Below are positions 9,859-19,900 of a DNA stretch of 64,000 nucleotides, piece by piece (within the stretch, counting starts at the first letter, position 1; each line of letters begins with the position of its first letter). A program made the position numbers and the translations under genes. The notes beneath the pieces are model-generated. The model saw nothing but the letters and a program-made list of their open reading frames with translations, was not told the DNA's origin and ran no database searches. The stretch is taken from the NCBI RefSeq assembly GCF_964332355.1, contig NZ_OZ201293.1:1612001-1676000 (forward strand). The letters run 5' to 3'. This stretch comes from Imbroritus primus (GTDB lineage: Bacteria > Pseudomonadota > Gammaproteobacteria > Burkholderiales > Burkholderiaceae).

Positions 9859-10788
9859 CTAGTCGGCACCGCCATTGACCGTCTGCACAATTTCCTCGCG
9901 CGACAGCTGCGGCGCGAACAGGCGGATGAAGGCGTGCGTGTAGCCGCGCAGGTAAGCGCCCCTGCGCACAGCAATGCGCGTGGTGTTCTGCTCGAACAGA
10001 TGCGCCGCGGCAATGCAGTGCAGGCCCGTGTCCTTGCGCGGATCGTAGGCCACGGACGCTACGATGCCCACGCCGAGATCCAGTTCGGCATAGGTCTTGA
10101 TCACGTCGGCATCGAGGGCGGTCAGCACGATTTCCGGCTTAAGTCCCGCGTGGGCGAACGCACTGTCGATCCTGTTACGCCCGGTAAAACCGGCATCGTA
10201 GGTAATGACCGGATAGCGCGCGACATCGGCGAGCGTCGGCGACGCCAGCGCCGTCAGTGGATGCCCGTGCGCGACCACGAGGACGTGCTGCCAAGTGTAG
10301 GCTTCGAACGATGCCAGCCCCGCCTCGCCTGCTACGGCTTCCGTGGCGACGCCGATATCCGCCTGACCGGTCAGCAGCATTTCAACGATATGCGTGGGCG
10401 AAGTTTCCTGCAATGCCAGCGTGACCTGCGGAAATTCGCGCCGGAACGCCTGCACCACCCGCGGCAAAGCGTAGCGCGCCTGGGTGTGTGTGGTGGCAAC
10501 AGTCAGCTTGCCGCTGCTGCTGCCCGCGAATTCTTCGCCGGCATGCTTGAGGTTTTCCGCTTCCAGCAGCAGGCGCTCGACAATACGCACGATCTCGCGA
10601 CCCGGCTCGGTCAGGCCGGTCAGTCGCTTGCCGTAGCGCTCAAATATCTCCACGCCGAGTTCGTCCTCCAGCTCGCGGATCTGCCGCGAGACGCCGGGCT
10701 GCGAGGTATACAAGGCATTGGCGACTTCGGTGAGATTGAATTGGCGCCGCACCGCTTCGCGGATGGAACGCAACTGCTGGAAATTCAT
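9859..10788 (-). CDS. cysB: LysR-type regulator of sulfur assimilation, CysB/Cbl
   Basis: A 309-residue CysB-type LysR regulator. It starts with MNFQQLRSIREAVRR and the helix-turn-helix NLTEVANALYTSQPGVSRQI, which is characteristic of CysB/Cbl. The effector domain has TTHTQARYALP, the conserved sulfate/N-acetylserine pocket sequence of CysB. It activates sulfate uptake and assimilation genes when reduced sulfur is scarce. It is the last gene of the sulfate operon; its ATG overlaps the cysA stop (ATGA). CysB and Cbl cannot be separated by eye, but the sulfate-operon context favours CysB. Confidence 0.93.
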   Translation of the reverse strand: MNFQQLRSIREAVRRQFNLTEVANALYTSQPGVSRQIRELEDELGVEIFERYGKRLTGLTEPGREIVRIVERLLLEAENLKHAGEEFAGSSSGKLTVATTHTQARYALPRVVQAFRREFPQVTLALQETSPTHIVEMLLTGQADIGVATEAVAGEAGLASFEAYTWQHVLVVAHGHPLTALASPTLADVARYPVITYDAGFTGRNRIDSAFAHAGLKPEIVLTALDADVIKTYAELDLGVGIVASVAYDPRKDTGLHCIAAAHLFEQNTTRIAVRRGAYLRGYTHAFIRLFAPQLSREEIVQTVNGGAD

Positions 10789-11918
10789 TGGCGCGCCTCC
10801 GCTTCAGCCTGGACCTTGTCTGCAACAGACTGTCCTGCCGGAAATATCCGTAGCGCACGCGGCCGGACCACCAACAACTCGCCGGTCCGGAACGCCAGCT
10901 GCCGGTACTGGGTGACGGGCAGCGACAGCTCCAGCACTTCGCCGGTGTCGTCGCGCTCCAGTTCGAGCTGCGCCATGGCACCGATAGTCAGCGTACGTAA
11001 CAGCCGAACGGGAATGCCCCCGCTGCCGGGCGAAAAACGCTCGATATCGAAATCATGCGGACGCACGAATGCCACCACGGCACTGTTGCCCGTTGGCGTG
11101 TCTTCGCCATCGAGCGTCGTGTCCAGCGGCAGCGCCACTTCTCCGGTGTGCAGCACGCCGCCGCCAGCGCTTGCCTCGACACGGCCATGGAACAGGTTCA
11201 CATGGCCGAGAAAGCCATAGACGAACGGCGTGGCCGGATGGTTGTACACCGTATCGGGCGTGCCGGCCTGCTCGACCCGTCCGTGGTTCATCAGCACGAC
11301 CCGGTCGGCCACTTCCAGCGCCTCTTCCTGATCGTGCGTGACGAACACGCTGGTCACATGCAGTTCGTCGTGCAGGCGCCGCAGCCAGCGCCGCAGTTCC
11401 TTGCGGACCTTGGCATCGAGCGCGCCGAACGGCTCGTCCAGCAGCAACACCTTGGGCTCGACCGCCAGCGCACGCGCCAAGGCAATACGCTGCCGCTGCC
11501 CCCCTGAGAGCTGCGGTGGATAGCGGTCAGCCAGCCAGTCGAGCTGCACCAGTTCGAGCAAGGCACGCACTTTCTCGCGGATCAGCGCATCTGACGGGCG
11601 TACCGCGCGTGGCTTGACGCGCAGGCCGAACGCCACATTCTCGAACACGGTCATATGCTTGAACAGCGCGTAGTGCTGGAACACAAACCCGACCTGTCGC
11701 TCGCGCACATGACACTGCGTCGCATCCTCGCCATTGAGCAGCACCTGCCCGGCATCGGCCTGCTCGAGACCGGCGATGATGCGCAGCAGCGTGGTCTTGC
11801 CGCAACCCGAGGGACCAAGCAGCGCGGTCAGCTCGCCCTGTGCGAAGTCAAGCGTCACGTTGTCGAGCGCAGTAAACGTGCCGAACTGCTTGTAGATGTG
11901 CGATACCTGGATGCTCAT
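10785..11918 (-). CDS. cysA: sulfate/thiosulfate ABC transporter ATP-binding protein
   Basis: A 377-residue ATPase that drives sulfate import with CysT and CysW. The nucleotide-binding domain has Walker A GPSGCGKTT, Q-loop FVFQHYALF, signature LSGGQRQR, Walker B VLLLDEPFGALD and switch histidine VTHDQEEA. A C-terminal TOBE-like regulatory region (about 240-377) follows. The frame is open further upstream, but the ATG at 11918 overlaps the cysW stop (ATGA) and begins the conserved MSIQVSHIYKQFG, so translation is probably coupled. Peripheral on the cytoplasmic face of the membrane. Confidence 0.96.
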   Translation of the reverse strand: MSIQVSHIYKQFGTFTALDNVTLDFAQGELTALLGPSGCGKTTLLRIIAGLEQADAGQVLLNGEDATQCHVRERQVGFVFQHYALFKHMTVFENVAFGLRVKPRAVRPSDALIREKVRALLELVQLDWLADRYPPQLSGGQRQRIALARALAVEPKVLLLDEPFGALDAKVRKELRRWLRRLHDELHVTSVFVTHDQEEALEVADRVVLMNHGRVEQAGTPDTVYNHPATPFVYGFLGHVNLFHGRVEASAGGGVLHTGEVALPLDTTLDGEDTPTGNSAVVAFVRPHDFDIERFSPGSGGIPVRLLRTLTIGAMAQLELERDDTGEVLELSLPVTQYRQLAFRTGELLVVRPRALRIFPAGQSVADKVQAEAEARQ

Positions 11919-12850
11919 GTGGGTTGTCCTGAAGAGATAGTGCGTGCGGCGTGCTCGCTTGCACCCCGGGTAGCATCGGCCTGCTCGCGGCGACTGAGCC
12001 ACTCCACGGCGTTCTTGATTGCCAAGGTCACGAGCGCCAGCAGCGTGAGCAGCGATGCGGTCGCAAACGCAGCCGTGAAGTTGTATTCGTTGTAGAGAAT
12101 CTCGACGTGCAGCGGCAGCGTATTGGTCAGACCACGGATATGCCCGGACACCACCGACACCGCGCCGAACTCGCCCATGGCGCGTGCATTGCACAGGATC
12201 ACGCCATACAGCAGGCCCCATTTGATGTTGGGCAGCGTGACGCGCCAGAACACCTGCCAGCCCGAGGCGCCGAGCACGACCGCGGCTTCCTCTTCCTCGC
12301 TGCCCTGCGCCTGCATCAGCGGAATCAGTTCGCGGGCGACGAACGGAAAGGTCACGAAGACTGTCGCCAGCACGATGCCTGGCACGGCAAAGATGATCTT
12401 GATATCGTGCTCGATCAGCCACTGCCCGACCCAGCCTTGTGCCCCGAAGATCAGCACATAGATCAGCCCCGAGATCACCGGCGAGACCGAGAACGGCAGG
12501 TCGATCAACGTGGTCAGCACCTGCTTGCCGCGGAACTCGAACTTCGCCACCGCCCAGGCCGCAGCCACGCCGAATACCAGATTGAGCGGTACCGCGATAG
12601 CGGCCACCAGCAAGGTCAGGCGGATGGCGGCAAGCGCGTCGGGCTCGATCAGGGCACGCCAGTACAGCGCGACGCCTTTCTTCAGCGCTTCATAGAACAC
12701 CGCGGCCAGCGGCACGAACAGGAACAGCGCGAGAAAGGACAGCGCGATGCCGATCAGGCTCCAGCGCACCCATGCGCGTTCGCCGATCGCATGGCGCGGC
12801 GCATGCGCCGCTGCCGCACCCGTCAGGCGGCCTGTGGTTGAACCTGCCAT
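11915..12850 (-). CDS. cysW: sulfate ABC transporter permease CysW
   Basis: A 311-residue inner-membrane permease with about six hydrophobic segments. The EAA loop, which contacts the ATPase, is around EEEEAAVVLGASGWQVFWRV; the first permease half contains KFEFRGKQVLTTLIDLPFSV, typical of CysW. It pairs with CysT to form the sulfate/thiosulfate channel. Start 12850 has a GGAG about 8 nt upstream and lies 1 nt from the cysT stop. A run of A residues just upstream belongs to the cysT C-terminus. Confidence 0.95.
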   Translation of the reverse strand: MAGSTTGRLTGAAAAHAPRHAIGERAWVRWSLIGIALSFLALFLFVPLAAVFYEALKKGVALYWRALIEPDALAAIRLTLLVAAIAVPLNLVFGVAAAWAVAKFEFRGKQVLTTLIDLPFSVSPVISGLIYVLIFGAQGWVGQWLIEHDIKIIFAVPGIVLATVFVTFPFVARELIPLMQAQGSEEEEAAVVLGASGWQVFWRVTLPNIKWGLLYGVILCNARAMGEFGAVSVVSGHIRGLTNTLPLHVEILYNEYNFTAAFATASLLTLLALVTLAIKNAVEWLSRREQADATRGASEHAARTISSGQPT

Positions 12851-12851
12851 A

Positions 12852-13850
12852 TCAGTGCTCCGGGGAAGAAAAAAAAGAAGAAGACGTGGGCGCTGCCGGA
12901 GCGACCGGTGCCGGCGCACCGTCGCGGCAACGGCGCATCCAGCCCTGCAGAAGATTCACCGCCAGCAGCAGGAGAAAGGACAGCAGCAGCATGACCACGG
13001 CGATGGCCGTCGCCCCTGCGTAATCGAACTGCTCCAGTTTGGAATAGATCAGCAGCGGCGTGATCTCCGACACCATCGGCATGTTGCCGGCGATGAAGAT
13101 GACCGAGCCGTATTCACCCGTGGCGCGCGCAAAGGCCAGCGCGAAGCCGGTCAGCCATGCCGGCAGGATGGCCGGCAGGATGACGCGCACGAACGTCTGC
13201 AGGCGTGTCGCCCCCAGGCTGGCGGCAGCCTCCTCGAGTTCGTGCTCGACGTCCTCGAGCACCGGCTGCACGGTCCGCACCACGAACGGTAGTCCGATAA
13301 AGGTCAGCGCCACCACCACACCCAGCGGCGTGAAGGCGACCTTGATGCCGAGTGGCTCAAGCCACTGGCCGATCCAGCCGTTGCCAGCAAACAGTGCCGT
13401 CAATGCGATGCCAGCCACCGCTGTCGGCAGTGCGAACGGCAGATCGACCAGCGCGTCGATCAGGCGCTTGCCCGGAAAGCGATAGCGCACCAGCACCCAG
13501 GCCACGAGCAGGCCGAACACGGCGTTGATCACCGCTGCGATCAGCGAGGCGCCGAAGCTGAGGCGGTACGACGCGAGCACGCGCGGCGCTGTCACCGTCG
13601 CCCAGAAGCTGTCCCAGGTCAGCGTCAGTGTCTTGAGAAAGACGGCGGACAGCGGCAGCAGCACGATCAGCGACAGATAGACCACGGTAAAGCCGAGCGA
13701 TAGCCCGAAGCCGGGCAATACGCTGAAGCGCCGCGATGACACCGCGCGCTGCGCATGCCGGCTGGCCGAAGCGGCGAATGCAGAAGATGCCGGAGCGCCC
13801 GGTGGCGGCGGAGATGCCTGAGGTGAAGCAGAAGAAAGCGACAAGGACAT
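12852..13850 (-). CDS. cysT: sulfate ABC transporter permease CysT (CysU)
   Basis: Permease partner of CysW, 332 residues from ATG 13850. A Ser/Pro/Ala-rich cytoplasmic head (about 40 residues) comes first, then GFTVVYLSLIVLLPLSAVFL and five further membrane segments. The EAA loop is ELEEAAASLGATRLQTFVRV. The Ser/Pro-rich head and tail (APAPVAPAAPTSSSFF) are longer than in E. coli CysT. The start is uncertain: a TTG at 13880 with GGAG at 4 nt upstream is an alternative that adds 10 residues. The gene follows a 150-bp AT-rich gap after the hydrolase, where an internal promoter may lie. Confidence 0.93.
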   Translation of the reverse strand: MSLSLSSASPQASPPPPGAPASSAFAASASRHAQRAVSSRRFSVLPGFGLSLGFTVVYLSLIVLLPLSAVFLKTLTLTWDSFWATVTAPRVLASYRLSFGASLIAAVINAVFGLLVAWVLVRYRFPGKRLIDALVDLPFALPTAVAGIALTALFAGNGWIGQWLEPLGIKVAFTPLGVVVALTFIGLPFVVRTVQPVLEDVEHELEEAAASLGATRLQTFVRVILPAILPAWLTGFALAFARATGEYGSVIFIAGNMPMVSEITPLLIYSKLEQFDYAGATAIAVVMLLLSFLLLLAVNLLQGWMRRCRDGAPAPVAPAAPTSSSFFSSPEH

Positions 13851-13978
13851 CGGTTCTGGCCCGGTGGTGGAGCGCCGCAAGGTGCTCCATGGGGATGATC
13901 GGACCGGTGCGCTGTCGCCCCGCAGGGCCCGTTGCGCACCGGAGAAATCATTGTGCAGAACCGCGTTTATTATAAAAA

Positions 13979-14004
13979 CGAATCTTTTTAAATTTTGTTA
14001 TTCG
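13979..14004 (-). promoter_or_regulatory. AT-rich internal promoter/CysB-type region before cysT
   Basis: Between the hydrolase stop (14007) and cysT the DNA turns markedly AT-rich. It holds a widely spaced inverted repeat, CGAAT-N16-ATTCG. CysB sites are degenerate and AT-rich, so this could be a CysB-dependent internal promoter in front of cysTWA-cysB. Prediction only. Confidence 0.3.
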
Positions 14005-14006
14005 AA

Positions 14007-14678
14007 TTACATATATGGAATCGGACCGATCAGGTCGACATCGCGTTGCCACGCCGATTGCGCTTCCGGCTCGGGCCTTGCACCAGACGCCACAATGCGT
14101 TGCACCAGCCGCTCCACCAGACTGAGCCCGAGGGGCCAGTCGCCCAGCCCGGAATCGGCATTGACGTGCCCGGCGATGCCGAGATCGATCTTTTCGCTGC
14201 CCCACACTGTCGCCCAGTCGAAGGCGACGGGCTGCGGAACCCACGGATCGTTGCGGCTGGCCGCCACGATCGTCGGAAACGGCAACGGCCCCTGCGGCAG
14301 CAAGGGCCCGACTCCAAATTTCTCCGGATCGGCTGGCGCCACTAGCAGCATGCCGGCGATGTGCGCCGGATCTTCGAGGGCGGAATCGAGGACATGGCGC
14401 AGCGAGGCCAGGCAGCCAAAGCTGTGCGCCAGCAGCAGGACCTTGCCCGCACCGCCCGCTCCGTCCGATCTAGCCTGCCTCGCCTGGGCAACCGCCGCGC
14501 CGACCCGTTCCGCCCAGAGGTGCAGGCTCGGTTGCGACCAGTCCTTCTGTTCGACCCGCTGCCAGTCCGGATGCAGCGCTTCCCAGCGCGACTGCCAGTG
14601 TCCGGGCCCGCTGCCGTACAGGCCGGGGACCGTCAGTACCCGGAAACCTGGCGGAATGACGATGGGCGGCCTGCTCAT
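14007..14678 (-). CDS. RBBP9/YdeN-type alpha/beta hydrolase
   Basis: A 223-residue serine hydrolase of the RBBP9/YdeN family. The early TVPGLYGSGPGHWQSRWE is the oxyanion/substrate loop typical of this family. The nucleophile serine sits in LLAHSFGCLAS; the later acid is in AASRNDPWV and the histidine in GIAGHVN. It is probably cytoplasmic with no signal peptide. The substrate is unknown. The start overlaps the stop of the EAL-like gene (ATGA), so it is translationally coupled within the sulfate operon. Its role in sulfur metabolism, for example cleaving sulfur esters, is only a guess from context. Confidence 0.85.
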   Translation of the reverse strand: MSRPPIVIPPGFRVLTVPGLYGSGPGHWQSRWEALHPDWQRVEQKDWSQPSLHLWAERVGAAVAQARQARSDGAGGAGKVLLLAHSFGCLASLRHVLDSALEDPAHIAGMLLVAPADPEKFGVGPLLPQGPLPFPTIVAASRNDPWVPQPVAFDWATVWGSEKIDLGIAGHVNADSGLGDWPLGLSLVERLVQRIVASGARPEPEAQSAWQRDVDLIGPIPYM

Positions 14679-15565
14679 GCGCGCTCCCATAACGTAGTTA
14701 CGGCTTCTGCAGCGCCTGCCGTGGCGGCAAGCTGCGGTACGGCAGCCTCGCCCTCGCCCGCCTGGCTCATATGCCAGCGCGGCCGCACCGCTTCGCCCTG
14801 CGCAAGCGGAATGCCGGCTTCGGCCACGCGCACCGCATCCTGTGCGGTCTGTACATGCCGCGCCAGCAGCTGGACCGCCTGCGCCTCGCACGCCGCCCGC
14901 AAGGTGTCGAGATCGGCGGCCGACCATCCGGTCCGCCAGTCGATGCTGAGCACTGCCGGGCGCGCCTGGGCGAGCAGCATGCGCGCCGTGGCCAGATCAT
15001 CGGCCTGTACCACCAGATGAAAGCCATTACGCCGGTAGTTGCGCACCACCTGCAGCAGCAGCGACAGCTCGCGATTGGCGCTGGCGGGAATCTGGATCCA
15101 CACGAAATCCTGCGGCAGCCCGAGCGCCACCAGTACATTGCGGTAGGCCGCGCCATGGTCTTCCAGCACCGCGGCCAGCAGGCGATCATGGATGCCGGCA
15201 ATCAGCGGCACCGTATCGTCGCCCTGGAAATAATTGATCGCATGGACCAGCCGGCACATGCGATCCAGCGCGATCAGCGTGGCGTCGTCCGCCGCGCGCG
15301 CGAACAGCCGCCATGCCGAGAGGCCTTCGCCATCCTCGGCATACGTGCGGATGCGCCCCTCATGTGCAAATGCCGCACCGGTCTGCACATGCACCACGGG
15401 CGCAAACTCGCTGGTCAGCGCGCATTGCAGGAACTGCGCCTGCACGCGGCCGCCGGCATCGCGCCACAACGGACGCGCCGCGTCCGCCTTGTAGCGCGAT
15501 GGCAGGCCCTCGAGGTAATGCTGGAACCGTGCGCTCCGGACAAGCGCGGCGTGCGGCTGCGTCAT
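14675..15565 (-). CDS. degenerate EAL-domain-like protein in the sulfate operon
   Basis: A 296-residue protein whose order of secondary-structure-like blocks resembles an EAL (c-di-GMP phosphodiesterase) domain: FAPVVHVQTGAAFAHEGRIRTY at about residue 60, WIQIPASANRELSLL, then FHLVVQADDLATARMLL and VLSIDWR. The catalytic EAL triplet is replaced by HEG and the DDFG-type metal motif is absent, so phosphodiesterase activity is unlikely. It may be a c-di-GMP or protein-binding relic. It starts at an ATG with GGAGG at 7 nt, lies 4 bp after sbp, and overlaps the hydrolase gene. The EAL assignment is tentative. Confidence 0.65.
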   Translation of the reverse strand: MTQPHAALVRSARFQHYLEGLPSRYKADAARPLWRDAGGRVQAQFLQCALTSEFAPVVHVQTGAAFAHEGRIRTYAEDGEGLSAWRLFARAADDATLIALDRMCRLVHAINYFQGDDTVPLIAGIHDRLLAAVLEDHGAAYRNVLVALGLPQDFVWIQIPASANRELSLLLQVVRNYRRNGFHLVVQADDLATARMLLAQARPAVLSIDWRTGWSAADLDTLRAACEAQAVQLLARHVQTAQDAVRVAEAGIPLAQGEAVRPRWHMSQAGEGEAAVPQLAATAGAAEAVTTLWERA

Positions 15566-15569
15566 AGTG

Positions 15570-16574
15570 TTACCTCCCGGCCTGATAGATCTGGTCGAAG
15601 GTGCCGCCGTCGTTGAAGTGCGTCTTCTGCGCCACCTGCCAGCCACCGAAATCCTTGTCGATGGTCAGCAGCTTCAGTTTAGGAAACTGTACGGCAAAGC
15701 GCTCCGCAATCTTTGGCGATGTCGGCCGGTAATAATGTTTGCCCGCCAGCGCCTGCCCTTCGTCGGTGTAGAGAAACTGCAGATAGGCCTGCGCCAGGCT
15801 GCGCGTGCCCTTGCGATCGACCACCTTGTCCACCACGGCTACCGGCGGCTCGGCCAGAATCGACAGCGACGGCGCGACGATATCGAACTTGTCCGGTCCC
15901 AGCTCCCTGATAGCCAGCAGCGCCTCGTTTTCCCAGGCCAGCAGCACGTCGCCGATGCCGCGCTCGACAAAGGTCGTGGTCGCGCCGCGCGCGCCGGAAT
16001 CGAGCACCGGAACATTCCGGAACAGCCGTGTCACGAATTCCTTGGCCTTCGCATCGCTACCGCCTGGCTGGGCCTTGGCATAGCCCCAGGCCGCGAGATA
16101 GTTCCAGCGCGCTCCACCCGAAGTCTTCGGATTCGGCGTGATCACCTGCACGCCTGGCTTGACCAGATCGATCCAGTCCTTGATGCCCTTGGGGTTGCCC
16201 TTGCGCACCAGGAACACAATGGTCGAGGTATACGGCGCGGCGTTGTGCGGCAACCGCTTCTGCCAGTCCTTCGCCAGCAGACCGCGTTGCGCGATGGCAT
16301 CGATGTCATAGCCGAGTGCCAGCGTCACCACGTCGGCATCGAGCCCATCGATGACCGAACGCGCCTGCTTGCCCGAGCCGCCATGCGACTGGCGAATGGT
16401 GATCGGGCTCTTGCCCTGTGCCTGCAGGTTTGCGTTGAACGCCTTGTTGACGTCCTGATACAGCTCGCGCGTCGGATCGTACGAAACATTCTGCAACGTT
16501 GCCTGCGCCGCCGCGTGGCCAACGAGACCGAGCAGCGCCGCTGCGACTGCAGACTTTAAAACAATGTGAAACAT
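15570..16574 (-). CDS. sbp: periplasmic sulfate-binding protein
   Basis: A 334-residue periplasmic receptor for sulfate. A signal peptide covers about residues 1-23 (hydrophobic AAALLGLVGHAAAQ with an Ala-X-Ala type site). The mature protein shows family landmarks VSYDPTRELYQDVN, QSHGGSGKQARSV (sulfate-binding loop), NPKTSGGARWNYLAAWG and VLLAWENEA. It delivers sulfate to CysTWA and is the first gene of the operon. A GGAG lies about 10 nt before the ATG. The 400-bp spacer to the divergent autotransporter should hold the CysB-regulated promoter, but I could not place it reliably. Confidence 0.95.
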   Translation of the reverse strand: MFHIVLKSAVAAALLGLVGHAAAQATLQNVSYDPTRELYQDVNKAFNANLQAQGKSPITIRQSHGGSGKQARSVIDGLDADVVTLALGYDIDAIAQRGLLAKDWQKRLPHNAAPYTSTIVFLVRKGNPKGIKDWIDLVKPGVQVITPNPKTSGGARWNYLAAWGYAKAQPGGSDAKAKEFVTRLFRNVPVLDSGARGATTTFVERGIGDVLLAWENEALLAIRELGPDKFDIVAPSLSILAEPPVAVVDKVVDRKGTRSLAQAYLQFLYTDEGQALAGKHYYRPTSPKIAERFAVQFPKLKLLTIDKDFGGWQVAQKTHFNDGGTFDQIYQAGR

Positions 16575-16976
16575 GGATGTGGTGCTCCGTTCTGTCGAGA
16601 GTCAACCCTGATTGCCCAGGGCACAGAAAAGAGCGTACCGAGCGCCCCTCATGCAACCAACGAATGTTTCCGTTGGCGCTCAGTTGGAAATCTCATAAGC
16701 ACAGCATCGAGCCCCCCCCACACCAGTGCCCATCTATCGAGCGACGGTCCACGTATCTCAGGTTCGCCCCGTCAGCACAACCTCAAATTCATTCATGTGA
16801 GCCCCCCATTTTCTTAACACCGGGAGGGTTCCTTCCTTCATTGCGCTATTACGCCCGATTTAACAATCCTTCACGTGAGTCTTGAAACAAATTTGGATGA
16901 AAGACGCACTCATTGGCGCATTCCGCGATTTGTTATCGCACCGAAACCCCATGCAGGCGCCTTGAAAGGACAATCA
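16575..16976. other. divergent spacer sbp / autotransporter
   Basis: A 402-bp region without a convincing gene. It must carry the promoters of the sulfate operon (leftwards) and of the autotransporter (rightwards). The right half is relatively AT-rich. I see no clear terminator, repeat or consensus promoter. Confidence 0.5.
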
Positions 16977-19900
16977 ATGAACAAGCCCACGCATCGCACG
17001 CAGCGCACGCCGCGTAGCAAATACGCAGTACTCCACCCCATCGCGGCTGCCGCCGGACTTCTGATGACTACCGCAATGGCACATGCTGCCTGCTCGCCAG
17101 GCTTGCCGACAGTGTGTACCGGCACAGACACCGTCGGAATACATGACAATGCCTCGCGTGTTGTTGTCGATCCGGGCGCCACTGTCTCGACCAGCAACCT
17201 CGGCGGAAATGAGGCCACGCTGCGCATCGGCGTTCTGCAGGACAATGCCGGCACCATCAGCAGCACGGGCAATGGCAACGCGGTGATCGTGACCTCGGGC
17301 CTCGACCTCGGCAGCAGTGCGCCTCAGGTTGGTGTGAGCACCCCCCTGTTCGGCGCCGTCAACTCGAGCACCATCTCGGCGGAAAATGGCGTGGGCATTT
17401 ATACCCGTCCGGAATGGAGACCGACTGGCCCAGGCAATCCGCCGATTTCTGCAAGCGATCCGATTGCCGTCTGGAACAAAGACACTGGTGTCATCAACAT
17501 CGTCAACGGCACGGGCATCGCCGCCACCGGAGGCGTGCAGAACGATGGACAGGTCAATGTCAGTACCGGCACCGGGATCAATATCTTTGGTCCTTTCGCG
17601 GGTGTCGCGCACAACGGTGCGACCGGCAAGATCACGGTCGGAGATGGCATTGGCATCCAGACCGCTGGCATCACCATCGTCAACGACGGTGACATCGCGA
17701 TCACTGGGTCGAATCCTGGCATCGGCGTCTACAACCGCAACTACGACCTGAACTTCCTCACGGACAGAAATGACGTGAACAACGGTACGATCAGCGTTGC
17801 CAACGGCATCGGCATGCAGGGCCGGATCGACTACAACACCAACAAGATCACCGTGGGCAAGGGCACCGGCATCAATGCCGGAACATTCGGCGGCAACACT
17901 GCCGGCGCCAACATCCAGGTAGGCACGGGCATCGGCATCAACTCGGGTGGCAAGGCAGTCAATAACGGCATCATCGGCGTGCAGTCGGGCATCGGCATGA
18001 ATGGCCCGACCGGCATCAACCAGGGTGGCGGCGTCATCACCGTCGGCTCGAAATCAGCCACAGGCCAGCAGATCGGCATGCTCGCCATCGGCGCAACCAA
18101 TGACGGCAACATCGCCGTGCAGCAGGCCGTGCCGTTTGGCACGCCGGCCTACAGCGGCACCGACATGGCGCTTGCCAACGATACGCTCAGTACGGGCGCG
18201 ACCGGCCTGGCGGCCTACACCACCGGCATCAACAGCGCCACCGGTACGATTTCCGTCGCCGGCGAAAAAGCCACGGGCGCGCTCGTCGGCATGGGCGGTT
18301 CGCCAAGCACGGTACTGAACAACGACGGCACCATCAACGCCACGGGACCGAACAGCCGGGGCGCGGTCGTCCTCGGCTCGCCCACCGGCCAGCAGGCGCT
18401 GAACAACACCGGCACCATCACCGCTACGGGCCTCAATAGTACCGGCGCGGTCGTGCTCGGCAGCACCTTCGGCGTGCCTGACAGCGCTGTCGGCGCCGTC
18501 ACCTCGACCATCAATAACAGCGGCACCATCAGCGGCTCGGGCACTGGCGCACGAGGCCTCACGGTATCCATGCTGTCCGACGCCAGCAAGGCCACCATCA
18601 CGAACAGCAAGACGATCGAAGCCACCGGCACGAACAGTGTCGGCATTGCGCTCAACCCGCTCGGCAATGCCGCCGCAGCCCACCCGGGCGCAGCCATCAC
18701 GCTGACCAACCAGGCCGGCGCGACCATCAGCGGCGCGGGCAAGGCCATCGAAAGCGGCTACGGCAACATCACCTTCTCCAACTTCGGGCAGGTGAATGGC
18801 GATGTCGCGCTGGCAAACAGCCATGTCAACACAGTACTGGTCGACTCCCAAAGCCAGATCGCAGGCAATCTCGATCTCGGCAACACCACTGCGTCGACAC
18901 TGATCCTCGACGGCAAGACTGATGCGATCTACTCAAACGTGGTCACCGGCAACACGCGTCTTGCCGGCACCATGATCAAACGCGGCAATACCACGTGGAC
19001 GCTCGATAGCGACATGCCGCAACATACCGGCACCACGGTCATCGAAGCCGGCAAACTGTATGTGAATGGCGCGATCCCCAACGCCGCCGTGACCGTCAAT
19101 CCGGGCACGCTACTCGGCGGCACGGGCCAGACCGGTGGCATTACCATCGCCGGCACCGTAGTGCCCGGCCCGGCCGGCCCCGGCCAGATCGGCACACTGA
19201 CGGCCAACGGCAATGTGGTTTTCCAGCCCGGCTCGACCTTTGTCACCAATGTCAACGCCGCGGGCCAGGCTGGCCTGCTGACGGCTACCGGTGGCGCCAC
19301 CATCAATGGCGGTACCGTCCAAGTGGGCGTAATCGGCGACCAGAGCGCCTACCTGCCCACCACGCGTTACCGGTTGGTGCATGGCGATGCCGGCGTATCA
19401 GGCCAGTTCAGCGGCCTGACGCACGACTTCGCCTTCCTCTCGCCGCGCCTGACTTACGATCCGAACAACGTGTACCTGGAATTCCTGCGTAACGCCGTAT
19501 CGCTCGACGACCCAGCTCGCACGCCGAACCAGAAGGCGGTTGGCGCCAATCTCAACGATCCGTCGGTCTGTGCCAGCGGCCGCCTGAACGCCGTGTGCAA
19601 CAGCATCCTTACTCTGCCGCGCGATCAGGTTCCGGGTGCCTACGACCAGCTCTCGGGTGAAAGCTACGCGACCCTGCGTCGCATGGCGCTGGCGCAAAGC
19701 TCGCGTTTCTACCGCGAAGTCGGCAACCGCATGCAACAGCGCCTGTCGGCTGAAGCGCACGCCCAGCCGGCCACCGGCTCCAACGGCGCAGGCAGTAGCA
19801 CCAGCAACAGCGTCGTCATCGGCTCGCCCAACAAGGACGGCTGGCTCAACGCACAATACGCCACCACCAGCGCCGAGAGCGATGGTAATGGCGGCGGCTA

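Noticed and set aside
8161..11220. 1,019-codon plus-strand open frame
   Set aside because: Crosses the antisense of four well supported genes (TPP enzyme, MFS, cysB, cysA); extremely Arg/His/Gln-rich.
17400..18800. Periodic short repeats that could be mistaken for a CRISPR or tandem array
   Set aside because: The repeats are degenerate, in frame, and encode the beta-helical passenger of the autotransporter; no uniform spacers.
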